A DNA stretch of 64,000 bases from an uncultured Oscillospiraceae bacterium. GTDB lineage: Bacteria; Bacillota; Clostridia; Oscillospirales; Oscillospiraceae. Location: positions 1 to 64,000 of the forward strand of contig CANQBA010000010.1 of assembly GCA_947589545.1 (NCBI GenBank), read 5' to 3'. The notes below the pieces were generated by a model. It was not told the DNA's origin, did no database searches, and saw only the letters and a list, made by a program, of their open reading frames with translations. The translations under genes were made by a program, and so were the position numbers. Positions 1 through 7,165 of this stretch are shown one piece after another. Each line of letters opens with the position of its first letter. Within the stretch, counting starts at the first letter, position 1.

Positions 1-243
1 TCGACCATCCTCCCGGAGCGCGTATACCAGGCTGTCTCCGTAGACCGAGGTGGATTCCATGCCGATGACCACATCGCAGAGCCCCATAGCCCCCATCGCC
101 GACACGATCTTCTCTGTCAGCAGTTTAGCACCGCCCCGGTTGTTTTGTAAAGAGAAGCTGCCATACTTGCTGCCGTCCGGTCTCATGAGGTATGCCACGT
201 TGTTTCTGCTTCCCACATCAATGCCAACGTAAAGTGGATCCAT
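1..243 (-). CDS. IS110-family transposase, N-terminal part (cut by window edge)
   Basis: The reading frame starts at the ATG at 243 and runs leftward off the window, so only the first 81 codons are present. The protein opens with MDPLYVGIDVGSRNN, the first-aspartate motif of the RuvC-like DEDD domain of IS110 transposases, and continues with a GMESTSVYGDSL stretch typical of the same domain. A good ribosome binding site (GGGGAGGTG at about 248-256) precedes the ATG. IS110 enzymes catalyse site-specific insertion of their element without a DDE domain and, in characterised members, are guided by a non-coding bridge RNA encoded beside the gene. Whether the full gene is intact cannot be seen here. 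Confidence 0.85.
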   Translation of the reverse strand, partial: MDPLYVGIDVGSRNNVAYLMRPDGSKYGSFSLQNNRGGAKLLTEKIVSAMGAMGLCDVVIGMESTSVYGDSLVYALREDGR

Positions 244-600
244 AATTTTCACCTCCCCTCAGCGGGATTTCAGGATCAGCAGGCAAAGGGATACCCATGG
301 TAACCGGAGCGTCAGCAACCTCGCTTATTAGAATCATTCCGGAGCGAGCCGATGCGAAAGCCCTCACTGCTGAAAGGGCGGCCTCGCTTCCGGCAAACAG
401 CTAATGAGTTTGCAGCTTACTTCCGGTCCAGGGGGACTGACTTTGCATGAAGCCGCCTTGCGGCGCAACGGGAGGGAAAAGAACTTGTCCCTGCTGTCCT
501 ACAGCTATTGTACCACGGGCATCCCTTTGCCTGCTGGTTTTTCCGGAGTGAACTCAGCAGATAACACTTATAAAATCTCTGCTAATCTTATTATACGAGG
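244..600 (-). other. Non-coding leader of the IS110-type element; candidate bridge-RNA region
   Basis: About 350 bp lie between the transposase start and the next gene and hold no convincing ORF. In IS110 elements (as distinct from the IS1111 group) the stretch upstream of the transposase is the left end and carries the bridge RNA, so that role is inferred from position. The sequence is rich in inverted repeats: a 26-bp pair (277-302 with 511-536), and a shorter CTCGCT/AGCGAG pair near 330-355. The left boundary of the element and its core dinucleotide could not be fixed from one copy. Confidence 0.4.
277..536. repeat. 26-bp inverted repeat flanking 208 bp
   Basis: Arms at 277-302 and 511-536 are inverted copies of each other with two mismatches in 26 (core CAGCAGGCAAAGGGAT). 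Both arms lie upstream of the transposase start, so they are not a simple pair of transposon ends. On the transposase strand they could close a large stem around about 208 nt of RNA. Confidence 0.75.
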
Positions 601-610
601 AGGGACAACC

Positions 611-1057
611 GTGAAGGGTTTGGCGTTTTCCAAGCGGAACGATCTGGAGATCTTGCGGGATCCGTTGAACCTCATGTTCGGGGCGGGTTTCCCCATCGTC
701 TTGCTGCTCTTACTGACCGCGATCCAGCGGAATATTCCCGCGCTGCTGTTTGTATCACTGGGCCTCTTGTGCGGCAGCATTTTCACGGACAAACAGGTGG
801 GCGGCATCTGCGGAGCTTTACTTACGAACCTGACGGCGTGGCTCTCCGGCATCTGGTTCGACCTGGGGCTGGTGGGCGGCTCGTTCCAGAAAATCGCGAA
901 CCTCCTGCCCTTCGTCCACGCCGTGGATCTGGAGCGGGCCGTCCTGCGCGGCGATTACGCGGAGGCGTTCCCCCATCTCTGGTGGGTATCCGCCTACGCC
1001 GCCGCCGTGACTGCCATAGCGGTATTCGCCTTTTTGCGGCAGATGAAAAGACAGTGA
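611..1057 (+). pseudogene. ABC-2 type transporter permease with internal deletion
   Basis: A GTG start at 611 follows a strong AGGAGGG site. The first ~44 residues match the N-terminus of ABC-2 permeases (cytoplasmic start, then a hydrophobic first segment VLLLLLTAIQ), and the next residues jump straight to the C-terminal half (LGLLCGSIF, DKQVGGICGALLTNL, final membrane segments). Family members are about 245 residues; this one is 148, so roughly 100 central residues with several membrane segments are missing. The junction near 740-745 keeps the frame. The usual ATPase partner is not upstream, where the IS110-type element sits instead. The product is probably non-functional. Confidence 0.65.
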
Positions 1058-1106
1058 GCGGGACGATAAGCGGATAAGAGCAAAAAACAGGCGTTGAGGT
1101 GACATC

Positions 1107-1430
1107 ATGGCATCGAGTAAAGAATACTTAGAATTTATTTTAGGGCAATTATCCGAATTGGATGGCATTACAGTTCGGGCTATGATGGGTGAATTTATCA
1201 TCTATTACCGCGGCAAAATCACAGGCGGTATCTATGATGACAGATTACTTGTAAAGCCGGTAAAAGCGGCGATCAGCTATATGCCAACAGCGGCCTATGA
1301 ACGCCCCTATGAGGGCGCAAAAGAGATGCTGTTGGTAGACGAGGTTGACAACAGGGAGTTTTTGACAGGCTTATTCAACGCCATGTATGAGGAGCTGCCA
1401 GCGCCAAACCAGGAAAGAAGAAGCATGTAA
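1107..1430 (+). CDS. TfoX N-terminal-domain family protein
   Basis: This 107-residue protein consists of a single TfoX/Sxy N-terminal domain (SSKEYLEFILGQL, RAMMGEFIIYYRGKITGGIYDDRLLVK, then the conserved YEGAKEMLLVDEVDN region). In gammaproteobacteria the domain belongs to the competence regulator Sxy/TfoX, but free-standing single-domain versions are common in Firmicutes and have no established role. A GAGGTG site precedes the ATG by a normal distance. The gene stands alone after the permease remnant; a long hairpin lies downstream. The family assignment is firm; function is unknown. Confidence 0.85.
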   Translation: MASSKEYLEFILGQLSELDGITVRAMMGEFIIYYRGKITGGIYDDRLLVKPVKAAISYMPTAAYERPYEGAKEMLLVDEVDNREFLTGLFNAMYEELPAPNQERRSM

Positions 1431-1525
1431 CTGCCCGTTTGGTTGGAAGCGGATCGGAACGATAAATCGAGCGCCGCGAGGTGATCCAATGAACATTACT
1501 TATATTCGCGGAGCATTAAACGCAA

Positions 1526-1564
1526 AGCCGACGAGCTTGTGAGACGCATCACAGCTCATCGGCT
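1526..1564 (+). terminator. Long hairpin downstream of the TfoX-N gene
   Basis: An imperfect inverted repeat (1526-1542 against 1549-1564, one mismatch and one bulge) with a 6-nt loop is followed by CTGTCTTTAT. It may terminate the rightward gene, though the T-run is weak. The rest of the gap 1431-1599 holds only a 17-codon ORF with a GAGGTG site (ATG at 1489), possibly a gene remnant. Confidence 0.45.
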
Positions 1565-1599
1565 CTGTCTTTATCGCCAGTGGTTTTGTTTTTACTCGC

Positions 1600-3108
1600 T
1601 CAGCACAGCGGGGCGATGAGGCGGAGGAAGCCGTCTATGAGCCATTTGCCGAAGGTGACGCGCAGATCCTCCGGCGTGCGCTGGCGGGATTTGGACTGGG
1701 TGTCCAGATAGTCGGCCTTCAGCGCCCGGAGCAGGGAGGAGCGGTAGAACACCGTATTGTTTTCAAACTGCAAAAACAGGCTCCGGTAGTCCAGATTCAC
1801 CGTCCCCACCGCGCCCACCTTGTCGTCCACCAGGCACGCCTTGGCGTGGAGGAAGCCGGGGGTGTACTCGTAGATCTTCACGCCGGCCTCCAGCAGAACC
1901 GGATAGAAGCTCCTGGTCATGCGGTAGACGATCTTCTTGTCGGGGATCCCCGGCGTGATGATGCGCACGTCCACTCCCCGCCGGGCGGCGCGGACAAAGG
2001 CGTCCAGCAGGGCCTCCCCCGGGAGCAGGTAGGGGGTATAGAACCAGGCGTACCGCTCCGCCTGGGCCAGAAGGTCGATATACAGCTCGTTGGTGGTGGC
2101 CTCGGGCCGCAGGGGGGAGTCGTAATAGGGGAGGACAAGGCCGTCCGTCCCGGCGCTCTCCCCGGCGGGGGCGGTCAGACAGCTCTCCGGCACCGGATCC
2201 TTTGTAAAGGCGTTCCAAAGCTGGGCGAACATCCGTGTGAAGCTGCGGACAGCCTCGCCGCGAACCATAAAGCCGATGTCCTTCCAGTGGCCGAAGCGGG
2301 TGATGTGGTTGATGTACTCGTCCGCCAGATTCACGCCGCCGCTGAAGGCGGTCTTTCCGTCGATGATCATCATCTTCCGGTGCGTCCGGCAGCTGACCGT
2401 CCCGCTGACATACAAAAGCGGGTTGAAGGCCACGCACTGGATGCCCCGCTTCCGAAGGGCCTCCGCGTCCTTTTGGGTGTAGGTGGAGATACTGCCCAGA
2501 TCGTCGTACATCACGCGCACATCTACGCCCTGGGCGGCCTTCCGGGCCATGACCTCGGTGAGGGAGTCCCAGAAAAGCCCGTTTTCGATGATCAGATATT
2601 CCACGAAGATGAACTTCTCCGCCTTTTCCAGCTCCTCCAGCATCCGGGGGAACATATCGTCGCCCAGGGGATAATACTCCGTCTCCCCGCCCTGCCGGAG
2701 GGGAAAGCCCGTGTCCCGCTGGATCATGCGGAGGGTCTGGGCCAGCCGCCTGTCCTCCTTTTCCACCGCCTCATAGAGGGGGCCGGAGGCGTCCTCCTCC
2801 GCCGGCAGGGGCGCGGCCTTCTCCAGCCGCTTGCGGATGGGCGCCATGGAGTGCCTGTTGCCCAGCATGAGGTACAGCAGCGCGCCCGGAAGCGGGAAGG
2901 TCAAAATCAGCAAAAGCCACAGGATCCGGTAGGTGGACTCGTCCCGGCGTGTCACCAGATACAGCACGAAAACAAGCGCCAGAGCGCCCAGAAGGATACT
3001 GATGGCCGTGGCCCAGGGTTTCAGCCAGGTAAAGAGCAGCAGGTAGAGGAGCACCTGCAGGACGACCGCCGGAAGGACAGCCGCCACACGGCGGATCACC
3101 ATTTTCAT
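1600..3108 (-). CDS. cls: Cardiolipin synthase
   Basis: The 502-residue product joins two phosphatidylglycerol molecules to make cardiolipin at the membrane. It has the usual layout: two or three N-terminal membrane segments (about residues 10-80) and two phospholipase-D HKD motifs, HRKMMIID (H243, K245, D250) and HAKACLVDD (H421, K423, D428). Length and domain order match bacterial Cls. The gene appears monocistronic, about 50 bp upstream of the HdeD-like gene's stop codon. All catalytic residues expected of the family are present. Confidence 0.95.
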   Translation of the reverse strand: MKMVIRRVAAVLPAVVLQVLLYLLLFTWLKPWATAISILLGALALVFVLYLVTRRDESTYRILWLLLILTFPLPGALLYLMLGNRHSMAPIRKRLEKAAPLPAEEDASGPLYEAVEKEDRRLAQTLRMIQRDTGFPLRQGGETEYYPLGDDMFPRMLEELEKAEKFIFVEYLIIENGLFWDSLTEVMARKAAQGVDVRVMYDDLGSISTYTQKDAEALRKRGIQCVAFNPLLYVSGTVSCRTHRKMMIIDGKTAFSGGVNLADEYINHITRFGHWKDIGFMVRGEAVRSFTRMFAQLWNAFTKDPVPESCLTAPAGESAGTDGLVLPYYDSPLRPEATTNELYIDLLAQAERYAWFYTPYLLPGEALLDAFVRAARRGVDVRIITPGIPDKKIVYRMTRSFYPVLLEAGVKIYEYTPGFLHAKACLVDDKVGAVGTVNLDYRSLFLQFENNTVFYRSSLLRALKADYLDTQSKSRQRTPEDLRVTFGKWLIDGFLRLIAPLC

Positions 3109-3159
3109 ATCGCTATCCCATCCCTTTCTCCGCCATAACGGCGTTTTTTCACAACGCGT

Positions 3160-3702
3160 TTATTTCGCCCGGATGATCTGAATGGACAGGATCAGGGTCT
3201 TGATGCCGGAGATCAGGATGGACGCGCCGATGAGCATTCCCACGGAAAGTATGGTGATCATGGGCTGGAAAATGCACACCACGCCCAGAACGGCCGTGGC
3301 CGCGCCCAGGAGCATCACCACCAGCCATCCGGCGGTGCGCAGCTCGTTGGGAAGCTCCTGGTTGATTCTGCGGAGCTTCAGCGCCTCGGCGATGCCGGTG
3401 ATGCCGTAGATCACCAGCCACACGGCGGCGGCGTAGGCGATGACCATGTTGGTGGCAAACTGGGCGAAAACGTTGACCAGAAGGAAGCCGCCGAACAGGA
3501 CGCCGGCGATGCCGCCCACCAGCTCCCAGACACTGCGGCCGTCCCGGCCCGCCGCGTACCGGAAGATGGCGGAGACGCCGGCCACCACAACGGCCGCGCC
3601 CGCGATCCAGCCCAGGGAGGCGAAGGTCTCCACCGGCGTCACCATGCAGTCCACGCCGCAGACGATCATAAGGATGCTGAGAACGATCATCAGTACAGTC
3701 AT
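3160..3702 (-). CDS. HdeD/DUF308-family membrane protein
   Basis: A 180-residue, very hydrophobic protein with about six membrane segments arranged as repeated pairs, the pattern of the HdeD/DUF308 family. In Escherichia coli HdeD is linked to acid resistance; in Firmicutes the role is unknown. A clear AGGAG site stands upstream of the ATG at 3702. The 3703-3935 gap upstream contains a GC-rich hairpin (CGCCTCCCGT with ACGGGAGGCG near 3780-3820) but no T-run, and no gene. Confidence 0.85.
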   Translation of the reverse strand: MTVLMIVLSILMIVCGVDCMVTPVETFASLGWIAGAAVVVAGVSAIFRYAAGRDGRSVWELVGGIAGVLFGGFLLVNVFAQFATNMVIAYAAAVWLVIYGITGIAEALKLRRINQELPNELRTAGWLVVMLLGAATAVLGVVCIFQPMITILSVGMLIGASILISGIKTLILSIQIIRAK

Positions 3703-3935
3703 AAGAAGGATCTCCTTTTTCTTGAAATTTCAAATGGATATCGCAAAGGCCCTTCGGCCCTTGTGGACGGTATGGTATGGGCGCCTCCCGTCCTCCGGTG
3801 GGGAGAACGGGAGGCGTGAAGGGGCCGTGGGAACAGGGCAGATCCGGTAAGGCGGCCGGGATCTCCCGCCGTCCCTCTCCTTTCAAATTCCTCCATATCA
3901 GCGGAGAGGCCCCGCGTGGAGCGTGGGATAGGGGA

Positions 3936-4433
3936 TCAGAAAAGCTTCAGCATGGGGGCGGAGAGCTCCTCAAAGCTCTTGCCAGCGATGGTCCAGGCCA
4001 GCATGGCCTCGGCGATGAATTCGGCGGTGAACCCGTCGGGGCAAAACCTGCGGATGGGGGCGGCCAGCTGGGCGCGAAGCAGGGTGTGGTATTTCGCGGA
4101 TATGCTCGTAAAGCCGCTGACGCGAGCATCCCGGAAGATGCCGCCGTGCAGCTTCAAAAACGCCAGAAGCTCCCGGTGCATGGCGCGCAGGGCCGTCTCC
4201 GGCGTGTCGCCGGGCCCGGGCTCCATGGCCGCCAGGCTCTCCCTCCAGTCGGCCAGAATGAAGGCCGCCGCCAGATTCTCCTTGGAGGGGTAGTAGTTGT
4301 ACACCACCCCGGGGCTGACCCCCAGGGCCTCCGCCACGGAGCGGATGGTCATGGCCCCGTAGCCGGACTCCATGGACTGCCGCCGCGCTTCCGCCGCCAG
4401 CTTTTCCGCCAGGCCCTGGATGATCTTGGGCAC
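3936..4433 (-). CDS. TetR-family transcriptional regulator
   Basis: The 165-residue protein has an N-terminal TetR helix-turn-helix (MTIRSVAEALGVSPGVVYNYYPSKE) and a variable ligand-binding domain. The frame stays open far upstream, but an ATG at 4463 lies at the predicted transcription start of a perfect sigma-A promoter, so the GTG at 4433 with an AGGGGGCG site is the better start. A palindrome lies at the start of the transcript, so autoregulation is likely. It diverges from glgA; whether it also controls glgA is not known. The effector is not predictable. Confidence 0.85.
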   Translation of the reverse strand: MPKIIQGLAEKLAAEARRQSMESGYGAMTIRSVAEALGVSPGVVYNYYPSKENLAAAFILADWRESLAAMEPGPGDTPETALRAMHRELLAFLKLHGGIFRDARVSGFTSISAKYHTLLRAQLAAPIRRFCPDGFTAEFIAEAMLAWTIAGKSFEELSAPMLKLF

Positions 4434-4449
4434 CGGATCCGCCCCCTTT

Positions 4450-4463
4450 ATGAACGTGTTCAT
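4450..4463. promoter_or_regulatory. Probable TetR operator (palindrome)
   Basis: ATGAACGTGTTCAT is an inverted repeat with 6-bp arms and a 2-bp centre. It sits immediately downstream of the -10 box of the tetR promoter, where a bound repressor would block initiation. Confidence 0.55.
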
Positions 4464-4466
4464 TTT

Positions 4467-4495
4467 ATTATACGACAACTCCCGCCCCCTGTCAA
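4467..4495 (-). promoter_or_regulatory. Sigma-A promoter of the tetR gene
   Basis: On the minus strand TTGACA (4490-4495), a 17-bp spacer and TATAAT (4467-4472) match consensus at every position. Confidence 0.85.
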
Positions 4496-4532
4496 GCCGT
4501 GGAAAAACCGGCTTACATTTTTGCCCAATCTC

Positions 4533-4561
4533 TTGAATCCGGGGAAAAGTTGTGTTATGAT
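4533..4561 (+). promoter_or_regulatory. Sigma-A promoter of glgA
   Basis: TTGAAT (4533-4538), a 17-bp spacer and TATGAT (4556-4561) lie about 65 bp upstream of the glgA start codon. Confidence 0.7.
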
Positions 4562-4626
4562 ACCCGTATTCACGGATATTATATAACGTAGGAATTTCCG
4601 CTTGATTTTTGATGGAGGTGTTTACT

Positions 4627-6387
4627 ATGCCGACAGATAAAACAGAAAAGACGACCGAAAAGAAAAAATCCGCCGCCGAGGCCAAGCCCGAACCCGTAAA
4701 GAAGGCCAAGGCCCCCGCCGAACCCAAAACAGAGCCCGCCAAAAAGGCCAAAGCCGGGGCGGAGAAGAAGCCGAAGGCGGTCAAGGTGAAAAAGCCTGAG
4801 GCTGCGCCGGACGCGGCCGCCGAGGCCCCCGTGGAGGCCGCTGTACCCCCCGTAGAAACCGTTCCTGCCAAGGTTGAACCCGCGGAGACTGCCCCTGTGG
4901 AAACCGCCCCCGTGGAGGCCGATCCCGTCCCCGACACCCCCAGAAGGAGCGTGGCGTTCATCGGCTCGGAGTGCTATCCCTTTGTCAAGACGGGCGGTCT
5001 GGGCGACGTGATGTACGCCCTGCCCAAGGCGCTGGTGAAGCACAACTGCGACGTGAAGGTCATCCTGCCCCGTTACCGGTGCATCCCCTGGGAGTACCAG
5101 CAGAAGATGGTCTACCGGGGCGCCTTCGGGATGGATCTGTGCGCCGACGGCCGCTCCTACTACGTGGGCATCATGGAGTACGTCTGGGACGGCGTGGTCT
5201 ATGACTTCATCGACAACGAGGAGTTCTTCAGCAGCGGGAACCCCTACACCAACCTGGTGGACGACATCCCCAAGTACTGCTATTTCGCCAAGGCCGCCCT
5301 GGCCGCCCTCAACTATATGGACTGGATCCCCGACATCATCCACTGCCACGACTGGCAGGCGGCGCTGGTGCCCGTGTATTTAAGGACGCTCTTTGAAAAC
5401 ACCAAGCTCTCCCGCGCCAGGGCCATTCTGACCATCCACAACCTGAAATTCCAGGGCGTCTACAACATCCCCACCATCAAATACTGGTCGGGCCTGCCGG
5501 ACTATGTGTTCAACAAGGACGCCCTGACGGTGAACTGGGTGGACGCCAACATGCTCAAGGGGGGCCTCACCTACTCCAACGCCATCACCACCGTCAGCCC
5601 CACCTACGCCTGGGAGATCCAGACCCCCGCCTACGGGGAGAATCTGGACGCCCATCTTCGGTATCACGCCGGGAAGCTCCGGGGCATCGTCAACGGCATC
5701 GACTACGACATCTGGAACCCCCTCACCGACAAAAACGTCCCGCACAACTACAGCGCCGCCGACGTGCTGAAGCAGAAGAAGGCCAACAAGCGCGCCCTCC
5801 AGGAGGAGCTGGGCCTTCAGGTGGACGAGGGCAAGCTGGTCATCGGCCTCATCTCCCGCCTCACCGACCAGAAGGGCCTGGATCTGGTAAACGCCATCAT
5901 GTCCCAGATCGTGGACGACTACACCCAGGTGGTGATCCTGGGCACCGGCGACGCCATGTATGAGGACTCCTTCCGGTACTACGAAAACGCGTATAAGGGA
6001 ACGGTGTGCTCCTGCATCCTGTACGACGAGGCCCGCTCTCACCGCATCTACGCCGGGGCGGACGCCCTGCTGGTGCCCTCCCGCTTCGAGCCCTGCGGCC
6101 TGACGCAGCTGAACGCCATGCGTTACGGCACCGTCCCCATCGTCCGGGAAACCGGCGGCCTCAAGGACACCGTGGAGCCCTACAACATGTTCACCAACAC
6201 CGGCAACGGCTTCACCTTTGACCGCTACGACGCCGGCCTGCTGCTGGACGCCATCAACCGGGCCAAGACCCTCTATTTCGAAAACCGCTGGTGCTGGGAC
6301 GAGATGGTTCAGCGTGATATGGAAAAGGACGTCTCCTGGGACAGCTCCGCCGCCCAGTATAAGGAGCTGTATCTCCAGCTCACCTGA
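4627..6387 (+). CDS. glgA: Glycogen synthase with a disordered N-terminal extension
   Basis: The enzyme extends alpha-1,4-glucan chains from ADP-glucose. A GT5 synthase fold begins at about residue 107 (SVAFIGSECYPFVKTGGLGD, with KTGGLGDV at 121-128 binding the nucleotide sugar) and ends with a GT-B C-terminal domain (GLISRLTDQKGLD, PSRFEPCGLTQLNAMRYGT). The first ~106 residues are extra: lysine, alanine, proline and glutamate rich with AKPEPVKKAKAP-like repeats, resembling histone-H1-type tails. The ATG at 4627 has GGAGGTG six bases upstream. No other glg gene is nearby. The catalytic assignment is firm; the tail's role is unknown. Confidence 0.93.
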   Translation: MPTDKTEKTTEKKKSAAEAKPEPVKKAKAPAEPKTEPAKKAKAGAEKKPKAVKVKKPEAAPDAAAEAPVEAAVPPVETVPAKVEPAETAPVETAPVEADPVPDTPRRSVAFIGSECYPFVKTGGLGDVMYALPKALVKHNCDVKVILPRYRCIPWEYQQKMVYRGAFGMDLCADGRSYYVGIMEYVWDGVVYDFIDNEEFFSSGNPYTNLVDDIPKYCYFAKAALAALNYMDWIPDIIHCHDWQAALVPVYLRTLFENTKLSRARAILTIHNLKFQGVYNIPTIKYWSGLPDYVFNKDALTVNWVDANMLKGGLTYSNAITTVSPTYAWEIQTPAYGENLDAHLRYHAGKLRGIVNGIDYDIWNPLTDKNVPHNYSAADVLKQKKANKRALQEELGLQVDEGKLVIGLISRLTDQKGLDLVNAIMSQIVDDYTQVVILGTGDAMYEDSFRYYENAYKGTVCSCILYDEARSHRIYAGADALLVPSRFEPCGLTQLNAMRYGTVPIVRETGGLKDTVEPYNMFTNTGNGFTFDRYDAGLLLDAINRAKTLYFENRWCWDEMVQRDMEKDVSWDSSAAQYKELYLQLT

Positions 6388-6430
6388 CGCATCCCCTTCC
6401 CGGCGGCCCCGGAAGTCATGAGGCAGGGCG

Positions 6431-7057
6431 ATGATCTCATTACAACAATATTTGCTCGACCCTTGCGGAACCGCAAGCATCCCCTACTGGAAGTATAAAA
6501 GCATCGCCGTACCCCAAAATATGCTCATCGTCCATCAACGGGAGATGACCGACGGTCTGCTCCTTGCGTACAGGGACGAGCCGTACTTCCGGCTGTATCA
6601 CGATCTGAAAAACATCCGGCAAACGGCTCTGCGGGAGGTCGAAATAGTCCCGGGCGGAGATTCGGTATCCGCATTTGTTCAGCTTATCAACAAAAGCTAT
6701 ACCGATTTAAGCGTTACCGCCGAACAAATGGAGCGATACCGGCGCACGCCCGTCTATTGCCCTGACTTGTGGATCCTGCTGAGGGAGAGAAGCACGCGGA
6801 CCGTACTGGCGGGCGGCATAGCCGATTATGACGAGGAAGCCGGCGAGCTGATTTTAGAGTGGATACAGGTTCTTCCGCCCTTCCGTGGACGCGGCTACGG
6901 CCAACTCGTCGTCAATACGCTGCTTTCCAAAATGCGGAATACGGCACGGTTCGCGACGGTTTCTGGAAAAATCAACGATCCGTCCGATCCCGAGCGCCTA
7001 TATCGAAAATGCGGCTTTTCCGGCGCCGATATCTGGCATATTCTCACCCCAAAATAG
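6431..7057 (+). CDS. GNAT-family N-acetyltransferase
   Basis: A 208-residue protein whose C-terminal half is a GNAT fold: the beta-4 strand and acetyl-CoA loop are seen in VLPPFRGRGYGQLVVNTLL, and a YRKCGF motif near the end matches the usual Y.k.GF element. The N-terminal ~80 residues are not recognised. It lies 44 bp after glgA with a weak ribosome site and less GC-biased codons than its neighbours, so it may be acquired. A strong terminator follows. The substrate is unknown. Confidence 0.8.
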   Translation: MISLQQYLLDPCGTASIPYWKYKSIAVPQNMLIVHQREMTDGLLLAYRDEPYFRLYHDLKNIRQTALREVEIVPGGDSVSAFVQLINKSYTDLSVTAEQMERYRRTPVYCPDLWILLRERSTRTVLAGGIADYDEEAGELILEWIQVLPPFRGRGYGQLVVNTLLSKMRNTARFATVSGKINDPSDPERLYRKCGFSGADIWHILTPK

Positions 7058-7120
7058 CCTTGCGAAGTTAAGAGAAAAAGGCGCCTCCAACCCCGGCCTC
7101 ACGACCGTCTATCAAACACA

Positions 7121-7146
7121 AAAACCTCCCGTTTCCGGGAGGTTTT
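7121..7146. terminator. Bidirectional rho-independent terminator
   Basis: AAAACCTCCCG, a TTTC loop and CGGGAGGTTTTTT form an 11-bp stem with A- and T-runs on both sides. It can stop both the rightward GNAT gene and the leftward pepF gene. Confidence 0.9.
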
Positions 7147-7165
7147 TTGTGTATTTATGTGACGA

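Noticed and set aside
3777..4586. 269-codon open frame on the plus strand over the tetR gene
   Set aside because: Antisense to tetR, which has motifs and a perfect promoter.
4434..4961. Long N-terminal extension of the TetR frame
   Set aside because: It would run through the tetR and glgA promoters and antisense to the glgA tail; the Ala/Ser/Gly-rich translation is the complement of that tail.
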